DNA of 64,000 nt from Trogon surrucura (taxonomy: Eukaryota; Chordata; Aves; Trogoniformes; Trogonidae). The DNA is taken from assembly GCA_020746105.1 (NCBI GenBank), contig CM036618.1:3736501-3800500 (forward strand). The letters are read 5' to 3'. The position numbers and the translations under genes are program-made. Below the pieces are notes generated by a model, which saw only the letters and a list, made by a program, of their open reading frames with translations, searched no databases and was not told where the DNA came from. This document shows positions 24,014 to 36,119 of this stretch, one piece after another; the first letter of the stretch is position 1; each line of letters starts with the position of its first letter.

Positions 24014-25505
24014 TTTGAAGACTCCTTGGCTAGATGCCGTAGGGTTTCCCATTAAGGTCACTAGGGAAACGTGGAGGTGTCCATTCAGAGATGTAAAAGA
24101 GACTATTCTGATCAACTCCCTTTGTTTAAAGGGCTAATTCACTGAATTATCCACAGTGCAGAAGCAGTGTCCAAGGTGAAGCCGCAATGATGAGAAAACA
24201 AGCTCAGTTCCCATCTGTTTTTTTGTATGACTGGAGGATGCTATTGGCCACAAATTCAGGATAACCCACCAAAAGCAATCTAATCTGCCCCCTGCATTCA
24301 TTCCTTGCTCCACCGTGTTTCCACTGATATTAAAGGGAGACTTTGGATGGATAAAATTGAGAGGCAAGAAGTCATCCAGCACAGGAAGACGCTGGGAAAA
24401 ATGTCTCTTGGGCATGGATACAAAAGAGAAACACACCTCACTGTGATAACTGTAATAAGAGAATGACCTACAACTCCCAATTCATTAATCACTTCTATGG
24501 AACAAGCTTTATTCCAACAAGGGTGAAATTACCCAGATCACTGCAATGTGCTATCAAACAGGTTACCACTTGAGTGAGGTCTAAAATGTGCATGGAGGAT
24601 TTAATGAAATGGTCTCATTTGCTGCAATGCAATTAATTATAGAGATACATTCCCAGCCAGGTGTATTTTTAAGGCTATCTGATCACTCTTGAAAAATTAA
24701 AAAAAAGAAGAGAAAGAGAAAAGAAGAAAAAGAGGACAAGTCTAACTCATTTTAAATCAGGAAATTAAATGCACCACTGTAACTCCTCTTTCTAGAGCAC
24801 GGAGGTTGGGTTTTTCCTTTCTAAGAAAAACCCTTCAGAAAGCAGTTTTGCTGAATATTGGATTTCCCCCGTCAGTGAAGTGTAGCTGAAAGCAGCACTT
24901 GGACTGGAAGGGAGGAAGAAAGTAAACAGGAGCACTTGAAGGATCCTGTTGAACAGAGATACGTCAACATCCCACCCCGACTAATTAGCAGGGCTCTACT
25001 TGTTATGAGCACTGCAGTAACTTCCCAATTAATTCGTTCATGTTTGCGAAGCCATTGAAAGAGGCAAAGCATTAAATATAGATGCTAAATAAAAGGGAAT
25101 AAATAGCAGTCAACACTTAGCTCTTCAGGTTTTCAGCCCCTTCAATAGGGACGTTCACTCACTGCCCAGAGCAGACTCCTTAACTAAGACGCGTAAGTGC
25201 ATTATTAATTTTTCAGTAGCATCTACCAGACCTAACGAAGACACAGTTACGCTATGCATGACGACTCTGCCCAGAAGAGCTTTCAAATCTCCAGCCTCGT
25301 GGCTGGTTAGGGTCACCGCTGCTCTGCATCCCAACCACAGGATGGTCTGGGCACAGACCAGTATCCCCTTTGCAGCCCTGAGTTCTCCTGCTCCCCATTT
25401 TCATAGACATGGACATGGGATGAATCAGCCAGTCGTCCCTCCTCCCGCCCCTCCCAATCCAGACTCTTCACCAAATTGTTTTATTTTTGACTCTCCTTGC
25501 TGTCA
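24014..25505. other. No gene recognised; A-rich tract at 24697-24739
   Basis: Unique sequence with one purine-rich tract (AAAAAAGAAGAGAAAGAGAA and following bases). No coding frame of note. Confidence 0.5.
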
Positions 25506-25725
25506 GTTTAGATTAGATGTTAGGAAGTTCTTTACAAGGGTGGTGAAACACTGACACAGGTTGCCCAGAGAGGTGGTGGAGGCTCCATCTCCGGAGGGAT
25601 TCAAGGTCAGGCTTGGAGCTCTGAGCAACCTGATCTAGTGGAAGATGCCCTTGCTTACTGCAGGAGGTTGGACTAGATGATCTTTAAAGGTCCCTTCCAG
25701 CCCAAACCATTCTGTGATTCTATGA
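25506..25725 (+). mobile_element. CR1 LINE 3' fragment
   Basis: Starts GTTTAGATTAGATGTTAGGAAG, the codons for the FRLDVRK-type segment, and ends TTCCAGCCCAAACCATTCTG plus one ATTCTATGA octamer. Confidence 0.92.
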
Positions 25726-27858
25726 AAACTAAAGCCAGGGACTTTTCTACAGCTCCTGCTGTAGGTCTCTGCTATTAAACTACCCTGGCATCTAGGAACG
25801 GGGTAGTCACATCCAAACTGACTGTTGGGAATGGTCCCTGGTCCCACTGGGCATCAAAACACACAGTTTGAATGTCCCTAGGATCTATGTGAGATAGCGG
25901 TGCTGGTCTAGATGTGGTCAGGAAATGATAGAGTGTCCGATGGATTGCATGACAGATCTCAGCACACCCTGGATGGTTTCTAAAGATCCCGGTTGGTGAC
26001 CAGCAGGACCCTGCAGAGCTGCTCTTCCTTGATGAAGGCTCTCTGTAAACAGTTGGTTTTACAGCACAAAGCTCTTGTTCTGATCCCACAGGCGCTGATT
26101 AAAGAAGAAAAATAATCCTGTCATCACAGGGAAAAACCTGAACACAGAATTCAAGACCATCCCAATGGCTCTCAGCAGGCAACAAAGGCCACCCCTACTG
26201 TGAGGACACTTGTGGAGATGTCCTCTCTCAGACTAACATAGAGGTGCAGCTCAGAGCTGGATACCTCTTGCAAAGAGCGCGTTGCCAGCATTCATTTTTA
26301 AAACTAAGAGGGAAATTCAGCTTGAGCACAGGGCTCTGCACTGGTTGCACCGGTGGTGAGAACACAGCAGTAGATAATTTAAGATAGCTTAAATTCAGAC
26401 AGAAAAGTCACCTCCTTCCCTTGTGAATGGCAATCTTTCACAGCAGGCCCAGAGCTAGGGGTGAACCTCCAGAGAAGGTATCAGCTTCCTGAAATCCATC
26501 CTCAGGGTGCCTCTCATGGGTTTCCAAAACTGGTCCATCCATCCCTCGCTCACATCACTTACTTCATCGCACGCGATGACCAGTGGGGCCATTTTCTAAA
26601 TCCACCCTCTTTGCATGTCACCCCCATGATCTCCAAGTGTTGAGGAGACAAACTCATAATCTGGCAGTCAGCTGGTCTGTTCCCTTGGTTTAGGATTACA
26701 TCAATTACCTCTATTTTTAGGCTTGAGGGTAAAGTTCTGTAGTCCCCAATAGAGGCAAAAAAACTCCCCCCCCCAAAGATATTAACATATATTTATATTC
26801 CAGTCTTTGTTAAGCTCCTTGAGGGATCCATCAAGAACCAGAAGCCTACCGATTTCCTGGAGTATTTCCAGGATTCAGTTCTGCTCCAACCCAGCTGCTT
26901 TTTCCCCCCTACTTCTTTTTCCTTCCTTGTTCTCTGTTATCCACAGGAGTTCGTTTGCCTCAAAGTACCTCCTTGTACTTCGTTGAGCTTGTGCCATTAT
27001 TATCCTCCCTGCAGAAATTCTTGCATGGGAGGTTTAAAGCGCGTGATGCATTTCTTCCTTTGTGGCTGCATCCCCATCGCCATTGGCAGCCAGAAAACAC
27101 AACCTCTCATTAGGGTTTTCTCTCTGATTGAGCCTGTAAGCTAACCGCCTCCTTGCCGACCTGCCTCTAAGACTTGCCCCAAGATTTCTTGTGCAGATCT
27201 CCTTATTTTTCATGTCATTTTAATTAATCTACACAAGCGTTGTGAACTCTATGCCGGACACGGCACGATAGAGATGACTGTGCTGCACAATCAAGGACAC
27301 CATCAAGCAGAGCTAGAAAACCTCTGAACAATGCTCTGGACTCTTCACATCCTCCTTTTTGACACAGTACTACCATGACACAGGAATTTGGAGTATGGCA
27401 AGGCGAGTTATGCAATTAACTTCCTAAACTCAGGTGTCAATGTCACAAGGAGCTCTCTCGCGGCTTCACCTTTCCTCCGTGACATCATTTTGCCTTTCAA
27501 GGGCAAAGAGCAAACAAAAGAGGTCTTTGAGCCGTTCCACCACCTGGCTGTCCGTGCTTTGTTTCCCAAGCCTGTGTGACACGACACTTCAGAGCAGAAA
27601 CAGAACAGCAGCCGGTACAAAGACGGCACTTCAAGCACTTTTGGACATCCACTCTCAAAGTGCTGTGGAGGTTGAGGGATGATGATGGGCCATGAGAGGC
27701 CGGGGGCATTGTTATTGCCACCCTGAGACAAGCTGTGAAGTAGGAAGTAGGACAGCAGAGCAGCAAGGTCAGTGGTTGGAAGCGGCCTGAGACACCTGCC
27801 TTAAAATGGGATGAGTAGTTCTCTGCAAGGCACTTTCTCTCTGCTAAATATGTGTTAC
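25726..27858. other. No gene recognised; C9 run at 26766-26774
   Basis: About 2.1 kb of unique sequence. Besides a run of nine C and some T/C-rich sequence near 26900-26940 there is nothing I can name. Confidence 0.5.
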
Positions 27859-27909
27859 CATAGAATCACAGAACCACACAGAATCACAGAACAGTTTGAG
27901 TTGGAAGGA
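27859..27909 (-). mobile_element. CR1 LINE 3' tail, very short
   Basis: CATAGAATCACAGAACCACACAGAATCACAG and AACAGTTTGAGTTGGAAGGA form an inverted tail of about 50 bp. It is cut off exactly where the next CR1 tail begins. Confidence 0.8.
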
Positions 27910-28353
27910 ATCATAGAACGATAGAATTGTCAGGGTTGGAATGGACCTTAAAGATCATCTAGTTCCAACCCCCTGCCATGGGCAGGGACATCCCCCACTA
28001 GACCAGTTCACGCAAAGCCCCGTCCAGCCTGGCCTTGAACACTTCCACAGAGGGAGTACCCACAGCTTCTCTGGGCCACCTGTGCCAGGGTCTCACCACC
28101 CTCACAGAAAATAATTTCTTCCTAATATCTAATCTAAATCTACTGTCTTTCCATTTGAAACCATTACTCCTTATCCTGTCACGACACTCGCTGATCAAGA
28201 CTCCCTCCCCATCTTTCCTGTAACACCTTTTAAGTACTGGAAGGTGGCAATAAGGTCTCCCCGGAGCCTTCTCTTCTCCAGGTTGAACGACCCCAATGCT
28301 CTCAGTCTGCCTTCACAGGGGAGGTGCTTCAGCCCCCCGAGCATCTTTGCAAT
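27910..28353 (-). mobile_element. CR1 LINE, 5'-truncated copy
   Basis: Starts ATCATAGAACGATAGAATTG and TCAGGGTTGGAATGGACC. The minus frame 27998-28198 preserves a C-terminal block ([36 protein letters not shown]-like, [13 protein letters not shown]). It lies directly against the short tail at 27859 on the same strand. Confidence 0.93.
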
Positions 28354-29192
28354 AACTTGAAACCGGGAAGTGACACTGAGATGGAGCCCAAATTTTGGGG
28401 ATCACATCCACCTGAAATACATCTTTTTATGAAAGAAAAGGCTAATATATCCTTTTAAGGGGAAACGATATATTTTACATGAGGGAGACAGATTGATACC
28501 ACAACAATGAGTACTGGATAGGAAAGGAAGCAAAAGAGGACGGGTAGGGACAGGCCTTGGGGAGCAGCTCTGCTGATGCCAGGGAGCTGCCATGTGCAGT
28601 CCAACGATCAAAATACATCAAACAAGACTGTCTCCATGCTTGGACCACCACATCCTTGATGTGAACTTTTGCACGAGCCCTCAAAGCTACTCAGGAGACT
28701 ACTTTCAAAGAGAGCTGGTGATCCGAGTGTGTCACCCTTCCTACACAGATGCCCAATTCTGCAAGTTTAGAGCAGTCTTCTCCCACATTTCCTGGTAGGA
28801 CCTTCTTCTAGGAGATACTGTAGGCGATGAGCCTCATGAAGATGCTCATATGGTAAAGCATTACACCACTAAGACCCCTCCTGTAAGCACTGACAGAGAT
28901 TGGTCTCATTGCTCTTGGGTAGGATTCATCTCAGCCAAATTTGAATGTCTCCAGTGAAGACATCCATCACTGAAAACATCTGTGGAGATCTGCCTCTGCC
29001 CAACACCAGGACACTGGAGCAGTGGCAACGCTGCGGGTGAATGAAGACACCCGTGAGGCTGCAGAGATGCACAACATCTCCTCTATTACACGATCCTGAA
29101 CACAGATAATCCACCAAGTCACACTTGAGAAGGCCAACTGTTAGACCTTTCCCCTATACTTCCAAAATCCCATAGACGGAGTTCTTTAACAC

Positions 29193-29227
29193 CACTATAA
29201 AAACACTATAAATACACTATAAAAACA
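29193..29227 (+). repeat. Three-copy CACTATAAAAA-like tandem repeat
   Basis: CACTATAAAAA, CACTATAAAT and CACTATAAAAA units stand head to tail with 11-12 bp spacing. Each unit includes a TATAAA, so promoter predictors may call it falsely. Confidence 0.65.
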
Positions 29228-29563
29228 ACACCCCTGCACAAACATCTGACAGGCAACAGATCTCGTCCCCAAAATCTTAAGAGGCTACTGGGATCCATAC
29301 ATCCCAGGACCCTGTGAAGTATTTTATCCCCCATGCAATGCTGATTTTACCAGAAACATGGAAAAACATATTCCTGCCCACAAACTCATGTGTCAGGAAC
29401 ATCTAGCACAGGGAAACGTAATGCCCAGTCTGGTTTTTCACTCAGATGTGAATAACCACACGCTTCATGAGCGACACTGTTTAATGGAAAAAATAAAAAA
29501 TAAAAAAAAAAATAAAAGCAAACCAGCTCTTTCAGCAGAAATAATTCCCAGTGCAGAAGTAAA

Positions 29564-29765
29564 GCGGAGGCCGCGCCGTCTCTCAGCTGTCTCTACACTC
29601 ACGGCTCCTTTTGAATTCAAAGTTGGCAGAAAAAACAGACACCCACTCGGGACTTTCTTCCTTCACATCTCGCCCTCGCTGCGAGGCTCAGCGGCGGCTC
29701 CCGAAGCTCCGGCGACTCCGCCGCGCGCAGACACAGGGTTGCGCGTGGTTCTCATGGGATGCGCC
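29564..29765. promoter_or_regulatory. Compact CpG cluster, possible CpG island
   Basis: About 20 CpG dinucleotides in roughly 200 bp by eye, including CCGCGCCG, GGCGACTCCGCCGCGCGC and TTGCGCG, inside flanks with few CpGs. Such density usually marks an unmethylated element or promoter. No TATA box or recognised first exon is attached. Confidence 0.4.
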
Positions 29766-30165
29766 TTGCTTGGCATCCAAAACCACGTTTTCAGTGGTGG
29801 CACGTGGCTCTGCCACCTAAATCCTTCACGGGAGATGCTTTGTGGATGGGGCTTCACCAAAGCAAGGAGGAATAATTCCCAGGAAGGGTCACAGCCCATT
29901 GAACTGCAGGTGTCCACGTCCAAAGTCCCTGTCCAGGCTCCCGTTGCAGCTAATGGAGACATTTTCATGAAACCAGTGGAGGCTGCAGGGGTTTCCTTCC
30001 CTGAAGCAGACTCCTACGTGTAGGTGTAGGAGGAGAAGAACACAATTCCAGCCCAGTTGGCTGAACTCCTCTTCCTACCCTTACTCAACCCCCAAATTCA
30101 CACAGTTTGATCTACAGGAGGTTTCCCCAGCTGATCCACTACTCACCTGCTTGTCTGCTCTGGAG

Positions 30166-30642
30166 ATCATAGAAGAATCATTTAGGTTGGAAAAGACCTT
30201 TAGCATCATCAAGTCCAACCATTAATCCAGCACTGCCAGGGCCACCATTAAACCACGTCCCTGAGCACCACGTCTCCCTGGCTTTTAAATACCTCCAGGG
30301 ATAGGGACTCCACCAATGACCTAGGCAGCCTGTGCCAGGGCTTAAAAACTCTTTCCATGAAAAAAAAAAACCTCATATCCAATCTAAACTTCCCCTGGAG
30401 CAACTTCAGGCCATTTCCTCTCATTCTGTCGCTTGTTACGTGGGAGAAGAGACCAGCCCCATCTCACCTCCTGTCAGGGAGCTGTAGAGAGCGAGAAGGT
30501 CTCCCCTCAGCCTCCCCCAGTCCAGGCTGAAAAAACCCAGGTCCCTCAGCCGCTCCTCATATGATTTGTTTTCTAGATCCTTCCTTTCTGAACTTCGTTG
30601 CCCTTCTCTGGACCCACTCCAGCATCTCAGTGTCTCTCCTGA
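30166..30642 (-). mobile_element. CR1 LINE, 5'-truncated copy
   Basis: Starts ATCATAGAAGAATCATTTAG and GTTGGAAAAGACC, the tail type ending TTTTCCAACC in sense, and reaches TCTCAGTGTCTCTCCTGAG. Internally it carries an 11-base A-run where the FF codon region lies (30360-30370). Related copies are at 33349, 36849, 59724 and 61770. Confidence 0.93.
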
Positions 30643-31730
30643 GTTACCTCATTTGGGACCATGGCACTACCTGGGTTTGCAGCAGGGCAAACGCATGACA
30701 TGATGACCGTGAGGGCAGCCAGGGCTTCATCAAAAGTGATGGCATTTCTTCACTGAAAACAAACATTTCGGTGTAAGAAAAAGATGGGAAGAAACACCTG
30801 AGCACAGCAGCTCTTCTTGCAGCAAAAGCAATGGGCTCAGCAAAGGTGGGAGCGAGTTGGTGCTGAGTCCCCACGGGTTTTCACTGAGCGACGGATCTCA
30901 AATCGCATTAGCCAGTGATATTCTCCCCAGAGGTCTCAGAATCAGAAAATCCTGGGACTGATGGGACCACAGGGACCAAAATCCACCTGGCAGCTCACTG
31001 ACAGCTCCGCCTGCTCTAGTATCGGCTCTGGCTGTTGCGTGTTCCTGGAAGAGCTGCTGGAGCCTGGGCTCCACCTGTGCCTGCTCGTGCTGATGCTCTG
31101 AGCCGCGCTGCGATGAAGCACACGCTCTCCTATGCGATGCTGAAAAAATATCTTCGTGTTGTTGCCTCAGTCCAGAAGACAAACATGTGCATGCATTGGG
31201 CTGCTGGCAAAATCTGAAGTCGTCTTGTCTACCCATCGCCTCCCATCCAACTGTAAGCTCTTAGAGGAGCACAGTCTGTTCCCTCCTGCAAGCTCAGCTG
31301 GAGACTGTTAAGACCTAACATAATCCAACATCTAATGGAGGAATAGGAGATGTTTCCAAGCTGTGAGCAGGACTTTGGAGCTACTGCTGGTCTCCTCTGA
31401 GAAGCTGAGCATCCCAAATCACTGCTGCCAGACGGAGAGGAGCTCGGCTGCCACAGTCGTCCCACTCTTTGGCAGACAAGAAGCAGTTGAGGTTTACCAT
31501 GGGCAGCACAGTTGGGTTTGATGTACAATCTGGGCAGCTGTCAGGCCACTTCTCTTGGCAGCAAGAGACCACATTGTTTTTTTGAGCAGTTCCAAGTCCC
31601 ACATGCTTTCATGTCTTAATCTGCTTGACTACAGCTACGGGACTGTGAACAGAAGCAGCTGCACAAGATCACACCAGGACATTTTCACTTCTGCCACTCT
31701 GGCTGGGGCTAGCTGTTAGTTGTCTGTCTT
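30643..31730. other. No gene recognised
   Basis: Unique sequence; open frames up to 112 codons without domains. No RNA gene or repeat seen. Confidence 0.5.
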
Positions 31731-32534
31731 AGGACCTTGAGAGGCTTGATAGATGGGCACGTGTAAACATCATGACGTTCAACAAGGGCAAGTGCAAGGT
31801 CCTGCCCCTGGGTTGGAACAACCCTCGGTATCAACACAGGCTGGGAGTGAAGGGATTGAGAGCAGCCCTGTGGAGCAGGACTTGGGGGTGTTGGTGGATG
31901 AAAAACTGAACATGACCCAGTGATGTGCACTCACAGCCCAGAAAACCAATCACATCCTGGGCTGCTTCCAAACCAGCGTGGCCAGCAGGGTGAGGGAGGG
32001 GATTCTGCCCCTCTGCTCTGCTCTGGTGAGACCCCATCTGCAGTTCTGTGCCCAGCTCAGGGGTCCCCAACGTAAGAAGGACATGGACCTGTTGGAGCAG
32101 GTCCACCTGCTCAGGGGGCTGAAGCACCTCCCTTATGAGGACAGGCTGAGAGAGTTGGCATTGTTCAGCCTGGAGAGGAGAAGGATCCAGTGAGACCTCA
32201 TGGAGGCTTTTCAGTACCCGAAGGGGCTACAGGAAAGAAAGGCAGGGATCAGGGAATGTCATGATAGGATGAGGAGTAATGGTTTCAAAATGAAAGAGTG
32301 TAGATTTAGATCAGATATTAGCAAGAAATTCTCTACTGTGAGGGTGGTGAGACACTGGCACAGGTTGCCAAGAGAAGCTGTGGCAGCCCCATCCCTGGAA
32401 GTGTTCAAGGCCAGGTTGGACGGGGCTTGGAGCAACCTGGTCTAGTGGGTGGTGTCTCTGCTCACTGCAAGGGGGATTGGACTAGATAATCTTTAAGTTC
32501 CCTTCCAACCCAAACCATTCCGTGATTCTATGAT
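31731..32534 (+). mobile_element. CR1 LINE, 5'-truncated copy
   Basis: Begins after the FADD region with AGGACCTTGAGAGGCTTGATAG and ends CCAACCCAAACCATTCCGTG plus ATTCTATGA. Frame pieces 31978-32193 and 32200-32445 hold RPHLQFCAQL, ELALFSLERRR and [21 protein letters not shown]. They are separated by an in-frame stop (TGA at 32191) where sister copies read on. It is the sister of 12918-13825. Confidence 0.94.
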
Positions 32535-33348
32535 CAGATGCCAGAAGTCTTTGACAGTTTCACCCCAAGAATATGTTTATTCATTGGAAAAGGTAGCACA
32601 CGGCAAGGCAAGTGGTGGGGAACAGTCTAGACCAGGCTCTAGAAGTCCCCAGGTTGTGGCACACAACGTAACAGGTGCTTGAATCAGGGCCAAGGAGTTC
32701 CCCAAGATGCTCTAGAACCTTTGCTACTCTTAGGCACAGCTAGGTGGACTCTGAGCATGGTATGTTTGGGATCCCTGAATGCCAAGAAGAACCCAGCTAT
32801 CACCACAGCTAAGGAAGGAACATGTAGCTTCTTTGTCAATCCGGATCGCAGCGTTGGTGGCTTCCCGTGGTCCCGATAACTTCACAGTACCAGCAGAAGG
32901 GACCACAGGTCTGGAGGCTATCTCAAAGCCCAGAGGGATTTTGCAGAGACGATCCTGCTTGTTTTGAAGGGAGAGATATTTTCCTGCCCACACACAAAGA
33001 AAAAATGCTGTAGAACGCTTTGAAAGCTGTTAAAACTTCCCTTCTGGGAATTTCTCCCCAGGTTTGATTTCTCCCTTTTGAAAATAAAATGCACATTTTT
33101 GTGGCCACGGAATCACACGAAGGGGCTGTTCACACATCAAAAGGTTTCAAAACCCACTTAAAAAAGGAAGGTTCATTTAATAATCCCATTTGCAATTTGC
33201 AAAGCAACTCATTTACGGTGACGGAAAGACGAACACTTTACACAGAGCAGAAGACATCCACAAGGGAAATGCAGGGGATGGGCAGACGCCTGCTTCTGAC
33301 TTTTACCATGAGCTGGGCTGTCCCACCTCTCCCTTTCACAACACCACA
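32535..33348. other. No gene recognised
   Basis: Unique sequence between CR1 copies of opposite orientation. Nothing recognisable. Confidence 0.5.
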
Positions 33349-33750
33349 ATCATAGAATCATAGAATCATAGAATCATGGAACAGTTCAGGTTGGAAAAGA
33401 CCCTTGGGATCATCCAGTCCAACCATTAACCCTACACTACAAGTTCACCCCTAAACCATCTCACCCAACACCACATCTCAGCGACACTTAAACACACCCA
33501 GGGATGGCGACTCAACCCCCTCCCTGGGCAGTCTGTTCCAGGGTCTGACCACTCTTCCCGTGAAGAATTTCTTCCTAATGTCCAGCCTAAACTTGCCCTG
33601 TTGCAACTTGAACCCATTCCCCCTGGTTCTGTCCCTAATGACCTGCGAGAAGAGACCAGCACCAACCTCTCCACAATGTCCTTCCAAGTAATTGTAGGGC
33701 ATGATGAGGTTCCCCCTCAGCCTCCTCTTCCTTAAACTGAATGCCACAAC
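33349..33750 (-). mobile_element. CR1 LINE, 5'-truncated copy
   Basis: Four AGAATCAT-type octamers, then AACAGTTCAGGTTGGAAAAG and TCATCCAGTCCAACCATTAA. The minus frame 33478-33828 shows [28 protein letters not shown] and [15 protein letters not shown]. It ends near 33750. Confidence 0.93.
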
Positions 33751-34257
33751 CAGCTTTTTAGAGGTAAAATCTCCACGCCTGCACACACCAAGCACCATGC
33801 CATGTGCACCCACCATGAGAGCAACCATTACTGCTCAAACCCTTCTCTGCAAACTCTCCATCACTCCTCCTGCCACAAAACCTACTTGTCTGCTGAACCA
33901 ATTACTTCGTGCTGTTAAGGATTAGGTGAGAGTCAACTTGTCTAGTTGAAAAGACGTCGTCGTACTCAAGTGCAAGTTTTTGCTGCAAAACTTACCTTGA
34001 GCTCCTGGTGCTGTTAACTCAAGTGCTTCTTCCAGCAAATGATCTCTTTAGTCAGAAGGGAAGGTGTTCTTAAACTGAAGTGACTGGTAGTGCTTAGGCT
34101 TGCGAAGGAACTGGGGGAGAACAGCTCACCCCTTCTACAAGCTCTGCTCTGGGGTGTGGAAAAGAGAAATGTCAACTCTACAAGACTATTTCATAACCCT
34201 GCAAGTATCTGCATTGCGCCACAGCTGACAGCAGTGTCCAAGCTGTGGGATCTTGCA
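33751..34257. other. No gene recognised
   Basis: Unique sequence without repeats or coding signal. Confidence 0.4.
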
Positions 34258-34311
34258 GCTGGACTAGACAATCATTGTACGGCCCTTCCAACTGCAATCA
34301 TTCTATTCTAA
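34258..34311 (+). mobile_element. CR1-like 3' tail, degraded
   Basis: GCTGGACTAGACAATCATTG, GGCCCTTCCAACTGCAATCATTCTATTC resembles a CR1 3' end with the GATGATCTT motif and octamers decayed. It is about 54 bp and more diverged than other tails. Confidence 0.55.
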
Positions 34312-35404
34312 CATCCAAATCCAGTTTCAGGTTACTTTGAACTGAATCAAAATTTCCACAGTTCCCTCAAAGCACTGATGCAGCATGAATTCATGGCCGG
34401 GATTCATGAAAAAACACCACAGCTTCATATCAGGTCCACCACCCTACCATGGACACACGACGCTGACTAAACTGTTGCACACTTGGCTAATCTGACTGGG
34501 TTAGAACATTTTCACAGTGATCACCATCTCTTGATCTTGGCCACGGTGTTGAGAACACCTTGCAACTTCTAATATTCTCAGGCAGTTCTGTCCCATTCGA
34601 GATGGCACCTCTGATGTTAGAGCAGCCTGAAGCACCTCAAGCATAGATGATCCCCAACAGCTCTGCAGGAAAGCCAAGAGATACCAAGCTGACCAGGTGA
34701 GACCAGCTCTGTCCCCTCCAGGAAGATGCTCCCAGCTGGGTTTCGGAGGACCCAAGTGCTACCACCACCAAGTGGCAGGTAGCACAATTCATTTTTGGCA
34801 GATTCCTGCCAAGCTGCAACAAGGTTTTTGGATGAGACACAACCTTGGGAGGTGCTCAGGATGGCTCCAAAAGCCACGCCCTGAACTGAACCACACACAT
34901 GGATCAAGACTACATACGGAGAAGAGAGAATATTTTAGCAGAATCAGTGGAGAAACAGCCTTAATCTCAGCACCACAATCTCACAGCATCCCTGTCCTGC
35001 TCTGTATCCCCCTCATTTTATGCAGATCCAACCTGAATCCCAATGTCTACATATGCTTTTACAAATGCTGTACTTATCATATAGGGTCTAACATACGCTG
35101 GAATCTTGCTGTAGAGATCAGGCTGGGCAGGTCTAAATGGCACAGGAGCTTACGATGGGAACCTCTGCACCTTAAAAGCATGCGACTAACCACAAGAGTC
35201 ATTAAGTTCAGAGGAGAGGCTGGTATTCAGGCTGCAGATGGAGAAAAATTATGTCAAGAGCTGGTTGAGAGCACTGCTGTTTAAATAACCTCCTCCAGGC
35301 AGCTTTGGTAAACATAATGCCATAAAGGAGCCCTTCTGCTGCCTGGGGAGAGGCTCTGAAGTCAGTCTCATAGCTATTGGCCATCCAGACTACTCTGCTC
35401 GTGC
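34312..35404. other. No gene recognised; 195-codon open frame
   Basis: Unique sequence. The plus frame 34697-35284 is open for 195 codons, the longest unexplained one in this part, but it has no domain, signal peptide or membrane pattern and has opposite-strand frames of 84 and 96 codons over its 5' part. I do not call it a gene. Confidence 0.45.
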
Positions 35405-35580
35405 CTCTGGAAGGGGTTGCCTAGAGAAGTTGTGGATGCCTCATTCAAGATCAGACTGGATGAGGCTTTGAGCAACCCCGTCTACTGGGAGGTGTCCCTG
35501 CTCATGGTGAGGGGGTTGGAACCAGATGATCTTTGAGGTCCCTTCCAACTCAAGCCATTCTATGATGATTCTATGATTCT
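35405..35580 (+). mobile_element. CR1 LINE 3' fragment
   Basis: GGAAGGGGTTGCCTAGAGAAG, GGATGAGGCTTTGAGCAACC and CCTTCCAACTCAAGCCATTC with octamers TATGATG, ATTCTATG, ATTCT. It covers the final codons and 3' UTR. Confidence 0.9.
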
Positions 35581-36119
35581 TGACCACCCTGCTCCTCTCG
35601 TAAAGGGGAGCTGCTCAGGGAGCTGCTCAGAGGGAACAAAGCCTGGCCGGTATTCTTGATCCAGAAATACGATGCTGTAAACCCCAGACAGGAGTCCCCA
35701 TCAGCTCAGTGGCGCCATGAATCAAAGCTCAGGTTCTACACAAAACAGGCAATAACCTTCAAGTGATGCTTAGTCCTCCCTTGCTATCATCCCTCTATTT
35801 CTCTTCTCATTCCTTGGCAGAACAAGAAACGTCCTTGACTCCAAGCTCTGCACGCAGACCTGGAAGGGCCCTGGCCCCCATAAAGCACAGGGTCAGCCTC
35901 GTTAGCTCCAGCACTTTGTTATCATTTTAATTGATCAAACTCGCGTGCCTGAAATACCTTTATTTGATTACACTTTTTCCTCCACCCAGTGCAAGACACA
36001 GCAGCCTGATTTGACACATACAGCACTGAATTTATGAGCAGACAGTGCTGGCCTCAGCACCACCCAGCCTTTTTTGGTATGGTGTCACTCACGGGAGCTG
36101 CCCAGAGGTATTTTTCTGC
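35581..36119. other. No gene recognised
   Basis: Unique sequence. Nothing recognisable. Confidence 0.4.

Larger units (their letters stand above)
28354..30165. other. No gene recognised; CpG cluster and short repeats
   Basis: Unique sequence with three copies of a CACTATAAAAA-like unit (29193-29227), an A-rich run (29488-29518) and the CpG cluster at 29564-29765. The plus frame 29358-30023 (221 codons) crosses the CpG cluster but has no recognisable domain. Confidence 0.5.

Noticed and set aside
29193-29227. Three TATA boxes in a row
   Set aside because: They arise from a three-copy tandem repeat with TATAAA in each unit; no start-site context.
34697-35284. 195-codon open frame as a gene
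   Set aside because: No domain, no promoter or splice context, and open frames on the opposite strand over its 5' part; chance in unique DNA is sufficient.
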